Below are positions 53,373 to 63,465 of a DNA stretch of 64,000 nucleotides, piece after piece. Both the position numbers and the translations under genes were made by a program. Below the pieces are notes generated by a model. It saw nothing but the letters and a program-made list of their open reading frames with translations. It did no database searches and had not been told where the DNA came from. The stretch's first letter is position 1. Every line of letters begins with the position of its first letter. Source of the DNA: Myxococcaceae bacterium (GTDB lineage Bacteria; Myxococcota_A; Polyangia; Polyangiales; Ga0077539); NCBI GenBank assembly GCA_004297725.1, contig SCUS01000187.1, positions 1-64,000 of the forward strand. The letters are read 5' to 3'.

Positions 53373-55802
53373 TCAGAGCGAGAAGAGCCGACCGGCCGAG
53401 CCGGCGCCGGCGTTGCCGCTCTGGCTGCCGAGGCCGCCAGCGCCGCCCAGCACCGAGGCGCTGCCGCCGAGGACGGTGCCGCGCCGAAGGATCGATCCGC
53501 CGCTGCCGCCGCCGCCGGGGCCGGAGTAGTCCCAGCAGGACGTCGTGGAGCTGCCGAAGCAGCCGGAGCTGGCGTCGCCTGCGCCCGCGCCGCCGTTCGC
53601 GGACACCGCGACGTTGGTGCTGTCCGCGAAGATCAGCACGATGCCGCCGCCGGGGCCGCCGGCGCCACCGGAGGGATTGTCGTAGAGCACGTTGTCCGCG
53701 CCGCCGGCGCCGCCGCCGGAGCCCAGAAACACCCGGCTCAGCAGGGCGTCGCCGTAGGCCGATCCGCCGCCGCCACCGGCCGAGGGATAGTGCGACGAGT
53801 TGCCGCCAGCGAGCGCGTAGCCGGCGCCGCCGCCCGCGTGGCCGTAGCCGCTGCAGCTCTCGCCGCAGCCGCCCGAGCCGGCGCCGAAATTCGGGGTCGC
53901 GTAGTTCACGGGGAGGCCCGCGTAGGACTCGCCGTGGACGCCCGACTGCGAGCCGACCGTGGTGGACGCGCCGCCGCGGAAGCCGGCGCCGTTCATCACG
54001 ATGGACCCGGCGCCGGTGATCGCGCCGGTCGTGCGGACCGCGAAGACCCCGCCGAGCACGCCGTTCCAGGACCGCGCGGTGAGCTGGGCGCCCGCCGCGA
54101 TGGTGAGGCTGGGGTAGGTCGGGACGCGCTGGAGCATCACGCGCTGGCTGCCCGCCGTGACGCCCAGGCCGAGGTCATCGGCGGCGCCGCTGCCGTAGAA
54201 GCGGGTCTTCGCCGCGGTGAACGTGACGGTCGAGCCCGAGATCGAGGCGAGCGTGAGGAGCTCGAAGTTGCCGACGTTGCCGAAGCTGGTCGGGGTCCCC
54301 TGGAGGTTGATCAGCAGCACCGAGTCGCCCACGCTGAAGCAGCCCACATTCGGCGACCCCGCGAGCGTCGCGGTGGTCGGGGAGAGCGCCGTCACGGGGA
54401 AGGCGAACATGTCCCCGCCGCCGCTGCAGGAGCCCTGCGTGCGCGTGGTCGAGAGGTTCGTCGACGCGTTGAAGATCCGCGCGCAGGAGCCCGACTGGCA
54501 GGTCTCGCCGCCGGTCCCGCACGAGGTGCCGTCGGCGGCGACGGGGTTGGTGCAGGTGCCGGCCGCGGGGTTGCAGAGGCCCGCCACGTGGCAGGCGTCG
54601 CTCGCCGCGCACACGACGGGGGTGCCGCCGGTGCAGGCGCCCGAGCTGCAGGTGTCGGTCTGCGTGCAGCCGTTGCCGTCGTCGCAGCCGGTGCCGTTCG
54701 CAGCCGCGGGGTTGGAGCAGGCGCCGCTCATGGGGTCGCAGGTGCCCACGGCGTGGCACTGGTCGAGGGCGTTGCACACGACGGGGTTGCCGCCCGTGCA
54801 GACGCCCGCGTTGCAGGCGTCGGTGCGGGTGCACGCGCTGCCGTCATCGCAGCTCGTGCCGTTGGTCGCCGGCGCATGCACCGCGAGGCCCGTAACGGCG
54901 TCGCAGGAGTCGACGGTGCAGGGGTTCTCGTCGTCTGTCGCGGTGGGAGTCCCCGCGCCGCAGGCGCCGCTGCCGTTGCAGACCTCGTGGCCGTTGCAGA
55001 GGTCCGTGTCGCCGCAGGCGGTGCCCGCGGAGAGGGGCGTGTGCGAGACGCCGCCGCCGGGGGTGCAGGCGTCGGCGGTGCAGGGGTTGTGGTCATCCGT
55101 CGGGACGGTCGCGCCGCCGCAGGAGCCGGCCGTGCAGACGTCCCCCGCGGTGCAGAGGCTCTGGTCGTCGCAGGACGTTCCGTCGGCCGCGCCGGGGTTG
55201 CTGCACGCGCCGGTCGCCGGCTCGCAGGTGCCGGCGACGTGGCAGCCGTCGGCCGCCGCGCACACGACGGGGTTGCTCCCGGTGCAGAGGCCCGCCGTGC
55301 AGACGTCGGTCTGCGTGCAGGCGTTGCCATCCGCGCACACGGTGCCGTCCGCGATGGGCGGGTTCGAGCAGGCGCCCGTGGACGGATCGCAGGTCCCGGC
55401 GACGTGGCACTGGTCGACGGCGCCGCAGGCGACGCCGGCGCAGAGGTCGACGCAGCGCTCGTCGCGGACGACGAGGCCGTCGCAGCAGCGCAGCGTGGCG
55501 TCGTGCGGAGCCCCGGCGGGAAGGCAGGCGGTGGGCCCGCAGTCGCCGTCGACCGCGATGCGGTCGCCCGGGTGGCTGGAGTGGGCGCTGATGCACGCGC
55601 TCTCGGAGATCCGCAACACCACGATGGGATTGCGGAGCGATCCGGTGGCGTGACAGATCGTGACCCGGCCGTTCTCCTCGAACTCGGCGCACTGCGCGGT
55701 CGAGAGGTGCTGGGGCGCGTGCTGCGTGGGCGTCTCGCTGGAGCAGCTCGCCGCGATGGCGCCCAGTCCGACGGCGGTCAGGAGAAACCTCAGGGGAATC
55801 AT
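53373..55802 (-). CDS. Cys-rich and Gly-rich surface lipoprotein
   Basis: An 809-residue lipoprotein (lipobox AASC, C20). About 100-370 consists of repeated Cys modules of the type QCHVAGTCDPSTGACSNP, each followed by G-T-x-C-x-D-G-N-A-C-T-x-T-D and similar, about seven units, likely disulphide-bonded. From about 400 the chain is a beta-rich domain with a very Gly-rich end (GGGGSAYG, GGAGGPGGG). Such proteins occur in many Polyangiales surfaces; roles in adhesion or spore coat are inferred. The upstream interval to the metalloprotease gene is 530 bases. I chose ATG 55802 because it opens the signal. Confidence 0.8.
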   Translation of the reverse strand: MIPLRFLLTAVGLGAIAASCSSETPTQHAPQHLSTAQCAEFEENGRVTICHATGSLRNPIVVLRISESACISAHSSHPGDRIAVDGDCGPTACLPAGAPHDATLRCCDGLVVRDERCVDLCAGVACGAVDQCHVAGTCDPSTGACSNPPIADGTVCADGNACTQTDVCTAGLCTGSNPVVCAAADGCHVAGTCEPATGACSNPGAADGTSCDDQSLCTAGDVCTAGSCGGATVPTDDHNPCTADACTPGGGVSHTPLSAGTACGDTDLCNGHEVCNGSGACGAGTPTATDDENPCTVDSCDAVTGLAVHAPATNGTSCDDGSACTRTDACNAGVCTGGNPVVCNALDQCHAVGTCDPMSGACSNPAAANGTGCDDGNGCTQTDTCSSGACTGGTPVVCAASDACHVAGLCNPAAGTCTNPVAADGTSCGTGGETCQSGSCARIFNASTNLSTTRTQGSCSGGGDMFAFPVTALSPTTATLAGSPNVGCFSVGDSVLLINLQGTPTSFGNVGNFELLTLASISGSTVTFTAAKTRFYGSGAADDLGLGVTAGSQRVMLQRVPTYPSLTIAAGAQLTARSWNGVLGGVFAVRTTGAITGAGSIVMNGAGFRGGASTTVGSQSGVHGESYAGLPVNYATPNFGAGSGGCGESCSGYGHAGGGAGYALAGGNSSHYPSAGGGGGSAYGDALLSRVFLGSGGGAGGADNVLYDNPSGGAGGPGGGIVLIFADSTNVAVSANGGAGAGDASSGCFGSSTTSCWDYSGPGGGGSGGSILRRGTVLGGSASVLGGAGGLGSQSGNAGAGSAGRLFSL

Positions 55803-56332
55803 CGGGTGCAGCTCCGGTCTCGACGCAGAGACACCACGGCGTCTTCCTGAAGGCACAATGCCTCTCGAGGAATCGCGTGAGCTGCCCCTGCGCTGATCTC
55901 ATCAACAACGGGCGCGACCTCTGGTCAATCCGCGTCGCCCGGGCCGACCCCGGCTCGGACGCCGAAAAGACTTCGATTTCCGGTGAAGGTTCGCCGATGG
56001 CAGACCGGTTGCAACGGGATCCGCGATTACCGTCTGGTGTATTCGCGGGCTTCATGCATCGGGGGGGCTCCGCGGGGCTCTCCCTCTCGTCGCCGCCGAC
56101 GAGCGCTGCGTCGAGCGCGTCGGCGTACCCGGCGACGGTGCTCGTCGGTGGTGTGCCGCTTCGTGGCGATCCGCTTCGCCACGGCCCGCCTCCCCGCTTC
56201 GAGGGCCTTCGCCATGCTCGATCACCGCGGCGAGTGATCCCCGTCGGACTTTGGGGGCGGTCCTTCCGCCGCGCCCTCCGCTGGGGTACCGCTGCCAGCC
56301 ATCGGACACCCCCCCGCCGGAGCCCTCCCACG
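55803..56332. other. Divergent interval without a supported gene
   Basis: This 530-base interval separates the Cys-rich lipoprotein gene (minus) from the metalloprotease gene (plus). The protease frame stays open upstream to 55877, but only the ATG at 56333 begins a lipoprotein signal; the upstream residues are low in complexity. It presumably contains two promoters, though no convincing -35/-10 boxes were seen. Confidence 0.5.
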
Positions 56333-59300
56333 ATGAAGCCCACCCGCCTCGCGCGCGCCGCGTCGCTCGCCCTGCTCGCCCTCGCCCCGTCGCTCTCGAC
56401 CGGCGGCTGCGCCGAGGAGCGCCCGGCCATCAACCAGGTGCAGCCCGACTACCTGGACAAGTCCGACCTCATCCCCGCGGAGTACGCGCTGCTCGCGGCC
56501 GGCGGCCGCCCCGAGGCCGTCACCCCTGAGGTGCTGCGCCGGGAGCCCGTCTTCTATACGCAGACCACCATGATCGCGAAGCCCGCGAGCACGGGCTTCG
56601 TCGGGCTCACCTCGTACTCCGAGCTCCAGAAGGTGCGCTGGGAGGTCACCGAGCGGCTGCTGCTCGCGCGCCTCTCCTACGACTTCGTGCGAGGCGCGCC
56701 CGGCGGCGCCGGAGGCATCGGGCAGAACCCGCGCACCGGCGAGATCGTCGCCGCCTTCGCCATCAGCTCGCACTTCGACATCCGCCGCTCGTACAACGAG
56801 TCCACCGGCGAGGAGCTCAACGTGGTCGTCGAGAACGACCGCGACCGCCCGTGGCACCAGCGGCGGTTCATGCGCGTCGACTGGTCGCGCAACCTCGTCG
56901 ACGGCTTCAACTCGGTGCTCCAGTACGAGCGCTGGGAGGGCCGCATCCGCGCCGAGCCGGTGCCCGTCTTCGTCAACAGCCCGACGGACCCCAACGCCCC
57001 GGTCTTCGAGCACGCCACCATCCACGGCCAGCGCGCGCTGCGCTACTTCGACGTGGTGCACCGGGCCATCCTGCACCCCGAGGAGGCCGACCTCGGACCC
57101 GACCTCCCCAACATCCCCGTCTGCGTCCTCGGCGACGGCGAGACCGCCTGCAACCCCGCCGAGGTCACCTTCCGCACGTCGTTTCTGCGCGCCGAGCGCC
57201 GCGACTACGAGCCCGTCAGCCTGACGCCCCCGATCGCCGGCCAGGCCTCCCCGGTGCCCTCCCTCGACCAGGAGCGCTTCGGCTTCTTCGACGTCACCCA
57301 CGTCGGCTTCGACCGCACCCGCTCGGCCGTGCTCGACACCGAGCGCGTGCACCTCGCCGCGCGGCACAACCTCTGGGTGCACCACCACGTCCCGGCCTAC
57401 GGGGCCGACGCGGGCCGCGACTGCAACCGCGACGCCGACTGCGCCGACGGCGGCCTCTGCCGCATCGGCGACGCCCCCCGCTCGGCCACCGCGCGCGGCC
57501 GCTGCGCCGCCCCCGGCGCCGGCCACCTCGCGGGCGTGACGGAGCCCGCCTGCCGGGTCGACGCCGACTGCGCCGCGGTGTCCCCGACGGCCGCCTGCGA
57601 CCGCGCCACGGGCACCTGCGGCGACCGCTACGTCCGGTGCAGCGCCGACGAGACCTGCCGCGCGCTCGATCCCCGCTCGACCTGCGACCTCGCCGTGGCG
57701 CGCACCCGCAGCGACAACCGCGGGCTGTGTCTCCTGCCCTTCCGGCAGCGCCAGGTGCGGCCCATCGCGTACTTCGAGAGCCCCAACTACCCCGCGCGGA
57801 TGCAGCCCGTCACCGACGCCGTCGTCGCCGAGTGGAACGCCGCCTTCGCCGAGGCCGTGCAGTCCGCCCGCCGCCACGAGTGCCAGCTCGCGAGCGGCGC
57901 CGACCCCGCCGTGCCCTCCGCGGACGACCCCTGCAACGCCCCCGCGGTGCTCGGCACCGACCCCGCCCTCGGGGCCGACGCCGCGCACGTCTTCGTCGGC
58001 TGCCACGCGCCCGTCTGGGGCACCGACCGCGCGCTCCCCGGGTACCACGACGCCGCGGCCGTCACCGCCGCCCACGCGGCAGGGTGGGACCTCCCCGCCT
58101 GCGGCCCGCAGGGCACCCAGGCCCGCCTCGGCGACCTGCGCTACCACATGATCGGGTCGATCAACGACCAGGACGCCCAGGGGTACTGGGGCCTCGCCAA
58201 CATCGCCGCCGACCCGGAGACCGGCGAGCTCATCGCGGGCCGCGGCGCCGTCTGGCAGAACATCACCGACACCTACGCCGCGTGGCTGACCGACCTCGTG
58301 CGGCTGCTCAACGGCGACGCCACCACGGCCACCATCGCCAACGGGCGCAACGTCATCGAGTCGATGCGCCAGGTCGGGAGCGGCGACACTCCCAGCGCGC
58401 AGGCGTTGGATGCGCCCTTCCGCCGCGCGGGAGGCCTGGCCTCGGTGGCGCAGGCCTCCGGCGCCGCCCTCGACCGGCTGCGGCTGCCCGGATCAGGGTG
58501 GCTGCGCCCGGGGCCCGGCGCCCGGCTGCGCAGCGATGATCCCGACGCTCCCGGAGCGCTCGACCTCGCGGCGCGGCGCCTCGCGCAGGGGCGGCTGCTC
58601 GGCGACGGCGACAACCGCGCGGCGGCGCGCCGGGCGTCGCTGCGGGACACGGAGCTCGAGTCGGCGCTGCTCCAGGGGCCGCAGGTGTCGCTCGCCTCGA
58701 CCGCGCGGCAGGACCCGTCGGCGGTGCTCCCTGCGACGTGGGACGCGGCCTCGCCGCTGCGCGCGCAGGACCCGTCGCGGCGGCGGGTGATCCAGCGGAT
58801 GCGGGCGCGGCTCACGGCGTGGCAGTGCGGCCACGAGGCGGCCTTCGACGACGACGTGCTCGCGGGCCTCGCGCAGCGCATCGCGTCGGGCGCTCCGATC
58901 ACCCCGGACGACCCCGCGGACGCCCCGGTGGCCTTCGGCCAGCGCTGGGTGTTTCGCGACGGCGACGGTCGCGTGGACTACGAGCGGGTGCGCGACTACG
59001 CGGCGCAGTTCATCCACCACGGGGTGCTCGCCCACGAGATCGGGCACTCGGTGGGGCAGCGCCACAACTTCACCGCCAGCGCCGACGCGGTGAACTACCA
59101 CGACGGCTACTGGGCCGCGCGGGGACAGGGCCACCCGGGCGGCGTGCGCCCTCGCTGGGAGTACCTCGCCGACCCCGCGGACGGCCATTACTACAGCCCC
59201 GAGGAGGTGCGCGGCCGGGTGGAGGAGTACGCGTACTCCTCGGTCATGGACTACAAGGGCCTCAACGAGGACGCCCACGGCCTCGGCCGCTACGACCGGG

Positions 59301-60952
59301 CCTTCGTCAAGAACGGCTACGTGGGCATGGTCGAGGCCTTCCGCCGCGTGGCCGACCGCCCGGCGGCGCTCTGGTACTCGGTCAACACCGCGGGCTCCGG
59401 GCTCTCGACGCCGCTCGACCTGCGCGCCTGGTCGACCGGCGGCGCGCCGCGGGGGATGCACTACACGCAGATCCCGGCGATCTTCGGGCGCCGCGCGGAC
59501 GGCGCGCCGGACGTGCGCGAAGACAACCGCTACGACGTCTTCCTCCGTGAGACCCGCAACGAGTCGCTGCCCGGCTGGGGCGAAGCGTCGTTCACCAACG
59601 TGACCGCCGACGGCCACGTGCTGGTTCCCTACCGCTTCGACAGCGACGAGCGCGCGGGCCTCGTCTGGCAGGACCAGCCCAACGACGCCGGCGCCGACGC
59701 CTACGAGTCGATGCGCTACGTGTCCGGCCGGTGGCTCGACTACTACTTCGCCAACAGCTACTCGCGGCTGCGCTCGGGCTTCTCCACGGACTCGTACGTG
59801 TCCCGGATGTGGGGCCGCTACGTCGAGCAGATGCGCCAGTCGTCGCAGACGCTGGCCTTCGACCTGGTGTCCTTCCAGGACTTCCTCGGGAGCGCGCCGG
59901 ACTGGCGGCGCTTCCGCGACGACCCGGCCTTCCTGGGCGGCTTCGTCAACCAGGCCGCGACCGGCGTCGTGGCCGACGCCTTCGTGGCGATGGTCACGAT
60001 GCCCGAGATGGGCGCCCACCGCATCGTCGAGCGCTACGACGGCCAGCGCCTGGCGACGCTCAACCTGGAGACCGGCGCGGGCTTTCCGGTGCCGATCAAC
60101 CAGGGCCGCGCCTTCGAGAGCGACTGGCGCAACGACGCGGGCTTCTGGTGGTACGAGCAGCTCAATCGCGCGGGCTCGTACTACGACAAGGTCATGGCGC
60201 TCGACGCCTTCACCGACCCCGAGCTCCTGCTGCTGCAGCGCGACACGCCCGCCGACCTGCGGCTCTTCCAGCTCTCGTTCTATTCGATGTACCCCGCGCA
60301 GACGATCCGTCTCTGGGGGGGGATGCTGTCCGAGGACTACGCCGACTTCGCCCCGCTCGTGGAGACCGGCGGCACGCGCAGCATCACCCGCACGCACCTC
60401 GCGACGCTCAACCTCCCGCCGGGCGACGGCGCCGGGCGCAGCGGTCGCGTCGTCGACGACCTGCACCTCCCGATCGACCCGCAGACCGGCTTCACCGTGC
60501 AGCTCCGCGCGGCGGTGATGGGCGCGGCGAACATCCCCGCCACCTTCGACCAGCGCTTCATGGACTTCGCCCGCGTCTGGACCGACGGCAGCGTCGAGGC
60601 CCTCGCCGTGGCCGACCCGGCGCGCGACACCGTGAGCTTCACCGATCCGTGGTCGCGCACCACCTACCGCGCGCTGCATTTCGGGACGGGCGCTGGCGAG
60701 CCCGGGGCCGACGTGGGCGCCTCGGCGACGGTGCACGCCGCGACCGGCGCCGCGGCCGACGAGGCGGGCATCGGGGCGCGGATGATCCTGCGGCTGCGCG
60801 ACCTCGACGCCCTCCGGCTGCGGGCGCGCGAGGCCGGCGACGCCGCGCGGGCGGCCGCGCTGGAGACGCAGCTCCGGCAGTACGTCGACCTCGTCCATGT
60901 GCTGCGCCGGCTCACGGCCCGCTTCGGCACCGGCACCTCCGTCACGCACTGA
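56333..60952 (+). CDS. Very large metzincin-like zinc metalloprotease lipoprotein
   Basis: A 1539-residue exported protein with lipobox TGGC (C26). The zinc-binding site is HEIGHSVGQRHNF (from about residue 901), of the HExxHxxGxxH metzincin type, and a Met-turn follows at SVMDY (about 971). About 350-470 carries an inserted Cys-rich stretch (CNRDADCADGGLC, CRVDADCAAVSPTAAC, CSADETCRAL) of the type seen elsewhere in this genome's surface proteins. Other regions are not recognised. It probably degrades proteins outside the cell, for instance prey proteins. The size is large compared with ordinary metzincins of 200-600 residues. The next lipoprotein starts 103 bases later. Confidence 0.85.
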   Translation: MKPTRLARAASLALLALAPSLSTGGCAEERPAINQVQPDYLDKSDLIPAEYALLAAGGRPEAVTPEVLRREPVFYTQTTMIAKPASTGFVGLTSYSELQKVRWEVTERLLLARLSYDFVRGAPGGAGGIGQNPRTGEIVAAFAISSHFDIRRSYNESTGEELNVVVENDRDRPWHQRRFMRVDWSRNLVDGFNSVLQYERWEGRIRAEPVPVFVNSPTDPNAPVFEHATIHGQRALRYFDVVHRAILHPEEADLGPDLPNIPVCVLGDGETACNPAEVTFRTSFLRAERRDYEPVSLTPPIAGQASPVPSLDQERFGFFDVTHVGFDRTRSAVLDTERVHLAARHNLWVHHHVPAYGADAGRDCNRDADCADGGLCRIGDAPRSATARGRCAAPGAGHLAGVTEPACRVDADCAAVSPTAACDRATGTCGDRYVRCSADETCRALDPRSTCDLAVARTRSDNRGLCLLPFRQRQVRPIAYFESPNYPARMQPVTDAVVAEWNAAFAEAVQSARRHECQLASGADPAVPSADDPCNAPAVLGTDPALGADAAHVFVGCHAPVWGTDRALPGYHDAAAVTAAHAAGWDLPACGPQGTQARLGDLRYHMIGSINDQDAQGYWGLANIAADPETGELIAGRGAVWQNITDTYAAWLTDLVRLLNGDATTATIANGRNVIESMRQVGSGDTPSAQALDAPFRRAGGLASVAQASGAALDRLRLPGSGWLRPGPGARLRSDDPDAPGALDLAARRLAQGRLLGDGDNRAAARRASLRDTELESALLQGPQVSLASTARQDPSAVLPATWDAASPLRAQDPSRRRVIQRMRARLTAWQCGHEAAFDDDVLAGLAQRIASGAPITPDDPADAPVAFGQRWVFRDGDGRVDYERVRDYAAQFIHHGVLAHEIGHSVGQRHNFTASADAVNYHDGYWAARGQGHPGGVRPRWEYLADPADGHYYSPEEVRGRVEEYAYSSVMDYKGLNEDAHGLGRYDRAFVKNGYVGMVEAFRRVADRPAALWYSVNTAGSGLSTPLDLRAWSTGGAPRGMHYTQIPAIFGRRADGAPDVREDNRYDVFLRETRNESLPGWGEASFTNVTADGHVLVPYRFDSDERAGLVWQDQPNDAGADAYESMRYVSGRWLDYYFANSYSRLRSGFSTDSYVSRMWGRYVEQMRQSSQTLAFDLVSFQDFLGSAPDWRRFRDDPAFLGGFVNQAATGVVADAFVAMVTMPEMGAHRIVERYDGQRLATLNLETGAGFPVPINQGRAFESDWRNDAGFWWYEQLNRAGSYYDKVMALDAFTDPELLLLQRDTPADLRLFQLSFYSMYPAQTIRLWGGMLSEDYADFAPLVETGGTRSITRTHLATLNLPPGDGAGRSGRVVDDLHLPIDPQTGFTVQLRAAVMGAANIPATFDQRFMDFARVWTDGSVEALAVADPARDTVSFTDPWSRTTYRALHFGTGAGEPGADVGASATVHAATGAAADEAGIGARMILRLRDLDALRLRAREAGDAARAAALETQLRQYVDLVHVLRRLTARFGTGTSVTH

Positions 60953-61055
60953 CGCCACCTCCCCGCGGCTTCCTCGATCCGGCGCGCGCCGGGGCGATTC
61001 GTGTACATTCCGTGGCCCCATCGGAGTGCCGTCGCGCGACGGCGGAAGGCGTCTC

Positions 61056-61955
61056 ATGAAAGTCGGTCTGACGGCGGTGTTGGTGCTGGTGCTCGGGGTC
61101 GGTTGCTCGTCGGCGGCGGACACCCCGGCGGCGGTCGACGCGGGCGGCGGCGATGCGGCGGCCGACGCGACGGGGGGCGATGCGGGCCGGGACGCGGGCC
61201 GCGCCGACGCGGGCACGCCGGACGCCGGGCCGTCGCGCGCGGGGCTCACCTGCGCGATGGACGGCGAGTGCGGCGCCGCGCTCACCTGCGACGTGGACAT
61301 CCCCGGCGGGTTCTGCACGGCGGAGTGCACCGACGGGACGCAGCCGAGCGAGCGCTCGCAGTGCGGCGGGGCGGGCAGCACCTGCCTGAGCTACGGCGAC
61401 GGCGCCGACGCGGTCTCGTTCTGCACGCGCACCTGCACGCCGACGGCGCGGCCGGGCACCGCGGGCGCGTGCCGCCCGGGGCAGGCGTGCACCGGGTGGT
61501 GGTTCTCGCACGAGACCTACGAGCCCGACGCGGTGGGCTGCGACCTCTTCTGCACGGCGGACAGCCAGTGCGGCACCGAGCGCTGCAACCTGCGCACGGG
61601 CGAGTGCGGGGAGGCCGCGGACATGGCCGCGCGCGCCGACGGCGAGCCCTGCGACCCGACGGTGGAGACGGGCACCCCCGCGCGCAACCGCCAGTGCCGC
61701 GGCATCTGCTTCCAGATCGGCGACATGCCCAGCCAGGGCCAGTGCGGCAGCCACATCGACCTCACGGTGACGCCGCGCTGCCCCGACGCGCCCGAGCGCA
61801 TCGCCCCGGAGGCGCCCACCGACGACGCGGGCGAGCGCCTCGACAACCTCGGCGAGTGCCTCTTCAAGACCTGCGCGACGAACGCCGACTGCACCGCCCC
61901 GCTCACCTGCCTCCCGGCGATGAACGGCGCTCCGCCGACCTGCGGGTATCGCTAG
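61056..61955 (+). CDS. Cys-rich lipoprotein
   Basis: A 299-residue lipoprotein (lipobox GVGC, C17) with an Asp/Ala/Gly linker (to about 60) and then about 20 cysteines in pairs such as CAMDGECGAALTC, CTADSQCGTERC and CATNADCTAPLTC. These repeats match the Cys-rich insertion of the metalloprotease upstream, so the two may share a fold. No enzyme motif is seen. It is transcribed in the same direction as the protease. Confidence 0.78.
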   Translation: MKVGLTAVLVLVLGVGCSSAADTPAAVDAGGGDAAADATGGDAGRDAGRADAGTPDAGPSRAGLTCAMDGECGAALTCDVDIPGGFCTAECTDGTQPSERSQCGGAGSTCLSYGDGADAVSFCTRTCTPTARPGTAGACRPGQACTGWWFSHETYEPDAVGCDLFCTADSQCGTERCNLRTGECGEAADMAARADGEPCDPTVETGTPARNRQCRGICFQIGDMPSQGQCGSHIDLTVTPRCPDAPERIAPEAPTDDAGERLDNLGECLFKTCATNADCTAPLTCLPAMNGAPPTCGYR

Positions 61956-62043
61956 AGCGCCCACCGGTGTCGCACCGGCCAGCTCGGCCTTCGCGGACTG
62001 CGCGTCGCGGGCTGCGCGGCGGTGATAGAACCGCCCTGTGTCC

Positions 62044-63465
62044 ATGAAACGCTCGACCGTGTGGCTCTCCCTGGCGTTGTCGTTGGGGGCTTCGGGCGCG
62101 GGCGCGCAGACGATCACGTCGCGCACGGAGACCCGGCCGTTCGAGGGCGTGAGGGTGATCGTCGGGCGCACCGCGTCGCCGACGACGAACTTCCGCGCGA
62201 CGGTCGTCTCGCTCTGCAACGACTACGTGCACGTGACGGCGACGCGGGCGCCGACGGCGCTGCAGCGCACCAGCACCTGGGCGAACGCGGCGGGGGTGCA
62301 GGTCGCCACCAACGGGGACTTCTTCGTGAGCGGGCCGCGGGTGTACGGGAACGCCATCGGCGGCGCGGCGTGGCCGCTGCGTCAGACGGGCAACGATCCG
62401 GCGGTCGCGGGGGAGTGGTACTACCGGCGCTACGGGTGGATCGGGTTCGGTCCGTCGGCGGTGGAGTTCTCGCACACCGAGTGGGTGAAGCAGCACGCGT
62501 CGAGCCTCGGCGTGACCGACGGCTGGATGCCGGGCACGGTCACCACCGCCGTCCCGCGCGGCCTGACGGCGCTGGTGAGCGGCTTCCCAGAGCTGATCAC
62601 CGAGGGCACCCGCTACACCTGCGCCTCGCCGACGGCCTCGTCGTGCTTCCCCGATCGCACGGACATGCGCGCTCGCCACCCGCGCACGGCGATGGGGCTC
62701 TCGCGCGACCGGCGCACCTTCCTGCTGGTCACGGTGGACGGCCGCTCGACCGCGAGCGCCGGCATGTACGGCACCGAGCTCGCGCGCCTGATGGAACTCC
62801 TCGGCGCGTGGCAGGCGTTCAACCTCGACGGCGGCGGCTCGACGGCCATGTGGGTCCGAGGGCGCGGCCTGATCAACGTGCCGTCCGACGCGGCGGGGGA
62901 GCGCGCGGTCGCCAACCACTGGGGCGTCTTCGCGGGCGCCGCGAGCGGTCGGCCGCGTGCGCCCGGGAGCTGTCGGGCGATCCCGTCGCTGGACGCGGGC
63001 GTCCCGGACGCGGGCACCATCGATGCGGGCCCGGCGGACGTGGGCGTGCGGGACGTGGGCGCGGCGGACGTGGGCGCGGCGGACGTGGGTGCGCGGGACG
63101 TGGGCGCGGCGGACGTGGGTGCGCGGGACGTGGGCGTGCGGGACGTAGGCGTGCGGGACGTGGGCCTCGCGGACGTGGGCGTGAGGGACGTGGGCCTCGC
63201 GGACGTGGGGACCGTCGACGCGGGGCTGAGCGAGGACGCGTCCGACGAGGACGCCGGTCCGGTGGAGGAGGTGCCGGAGTTTGCGGACGCGTCGCGCGCG
63301 GAGATGCCGCCCGAGGAGGTGTCCGATGAGGGTGGCTGCGGCTGCCGCGCGGGGCGGGGTGGGGGACTCGCTCGCGGGGGAGCGCTCGTCGCGGGCGCGC
63401 TGCTGCTCGTCCACCGTCGCCGTCGCGAGCGGGCGCGTCGCAGGAAGACGGAGCGTGTCGGATGA
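62044..63465 (+). CDS. Phosphodiester glycosidase family protein with MYXO-CTERM-like sorting tail
   Basis: A 473-residue exported protein with a Sec signal ending GAGAQ. The catalytic part (about 30-290) is of the NAGPA phosphodiester glycosidase family: TNGDFFVSG, ARHPRTAMGLSRD, and the signature NLDGGGSTAM (about 260). A D-V-G-x-x repeat linker (about 320-390) leads to a tail with GGCGCRAG, a hydrophobic stretch (GGALVAGALLLV) and HRRRRERARR, the Cys-helix-Arg plan of MYXO-CTERM signals cut by myxosortase. It should thus be anchored at the cell surface. An in-frame GTG at 62038 could also start it. Its stop overlaps the next gene's ATG. Confidence 0.85.
   Translation: MKRSTVWLSLALSLGASGAGAQTITSRTETRPFEGVRVIVGRTASPTTNFRATVVSLCNDYVHVTATRAPTALQRTSTWANAAGVQVATNGDFFVSGPRVYGNAIGGAAWPLRQTGNDPAVAGEWYYRRYGWIGFGPSAVEFSHTEWVKQHASSLGVTDGWMPGTVTTAVPRGLTALVSGFPELITEGTRYTCASPTASSCFPDRTDMRARHPRTAMGLSRDRRTFLLVTVDGRSTASAGMYGTELARLMELLGAWQAFNLDGGGSTAMWVRGRGLINVPSDAAGERAVANHWGVFAGAASGRPRAPGSCRAIPSLDAGVPDAGTIDAGPADVGVRDVGAADVGAADVGARDVGAADVGARDVGVRDVGVRDVGLADVGVRDVGLADVGTVDAGLSEDASDEDAGPVEEVPEFADASRAEMPPEEVSDEGGCGCRAGRGGGLARGGALVAGALLLVHRRRRERARRRKTERVG
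63000..63215 (+). repeat. 15-bp minisatellite coding a DVG linker
   Basis: About twelve copies of a 15-base unit close to GCGGACGTGGGCGTG or GCGCGGGACGTGGGC encode D-V-G-x-x in the phosphodiester glycosidase linker. The copies are in frame, and gain or loss would change the distance between the enzyme and its surface anchor. Confidence 0.8.

Noticed and set aside
55877..56332. N-terminal extension of the large metalloprotease
   Set aside because: Starting there would bury the lipoprotein signal at residue 150 or so; the ATG at 56333 gives a normal lipobox.
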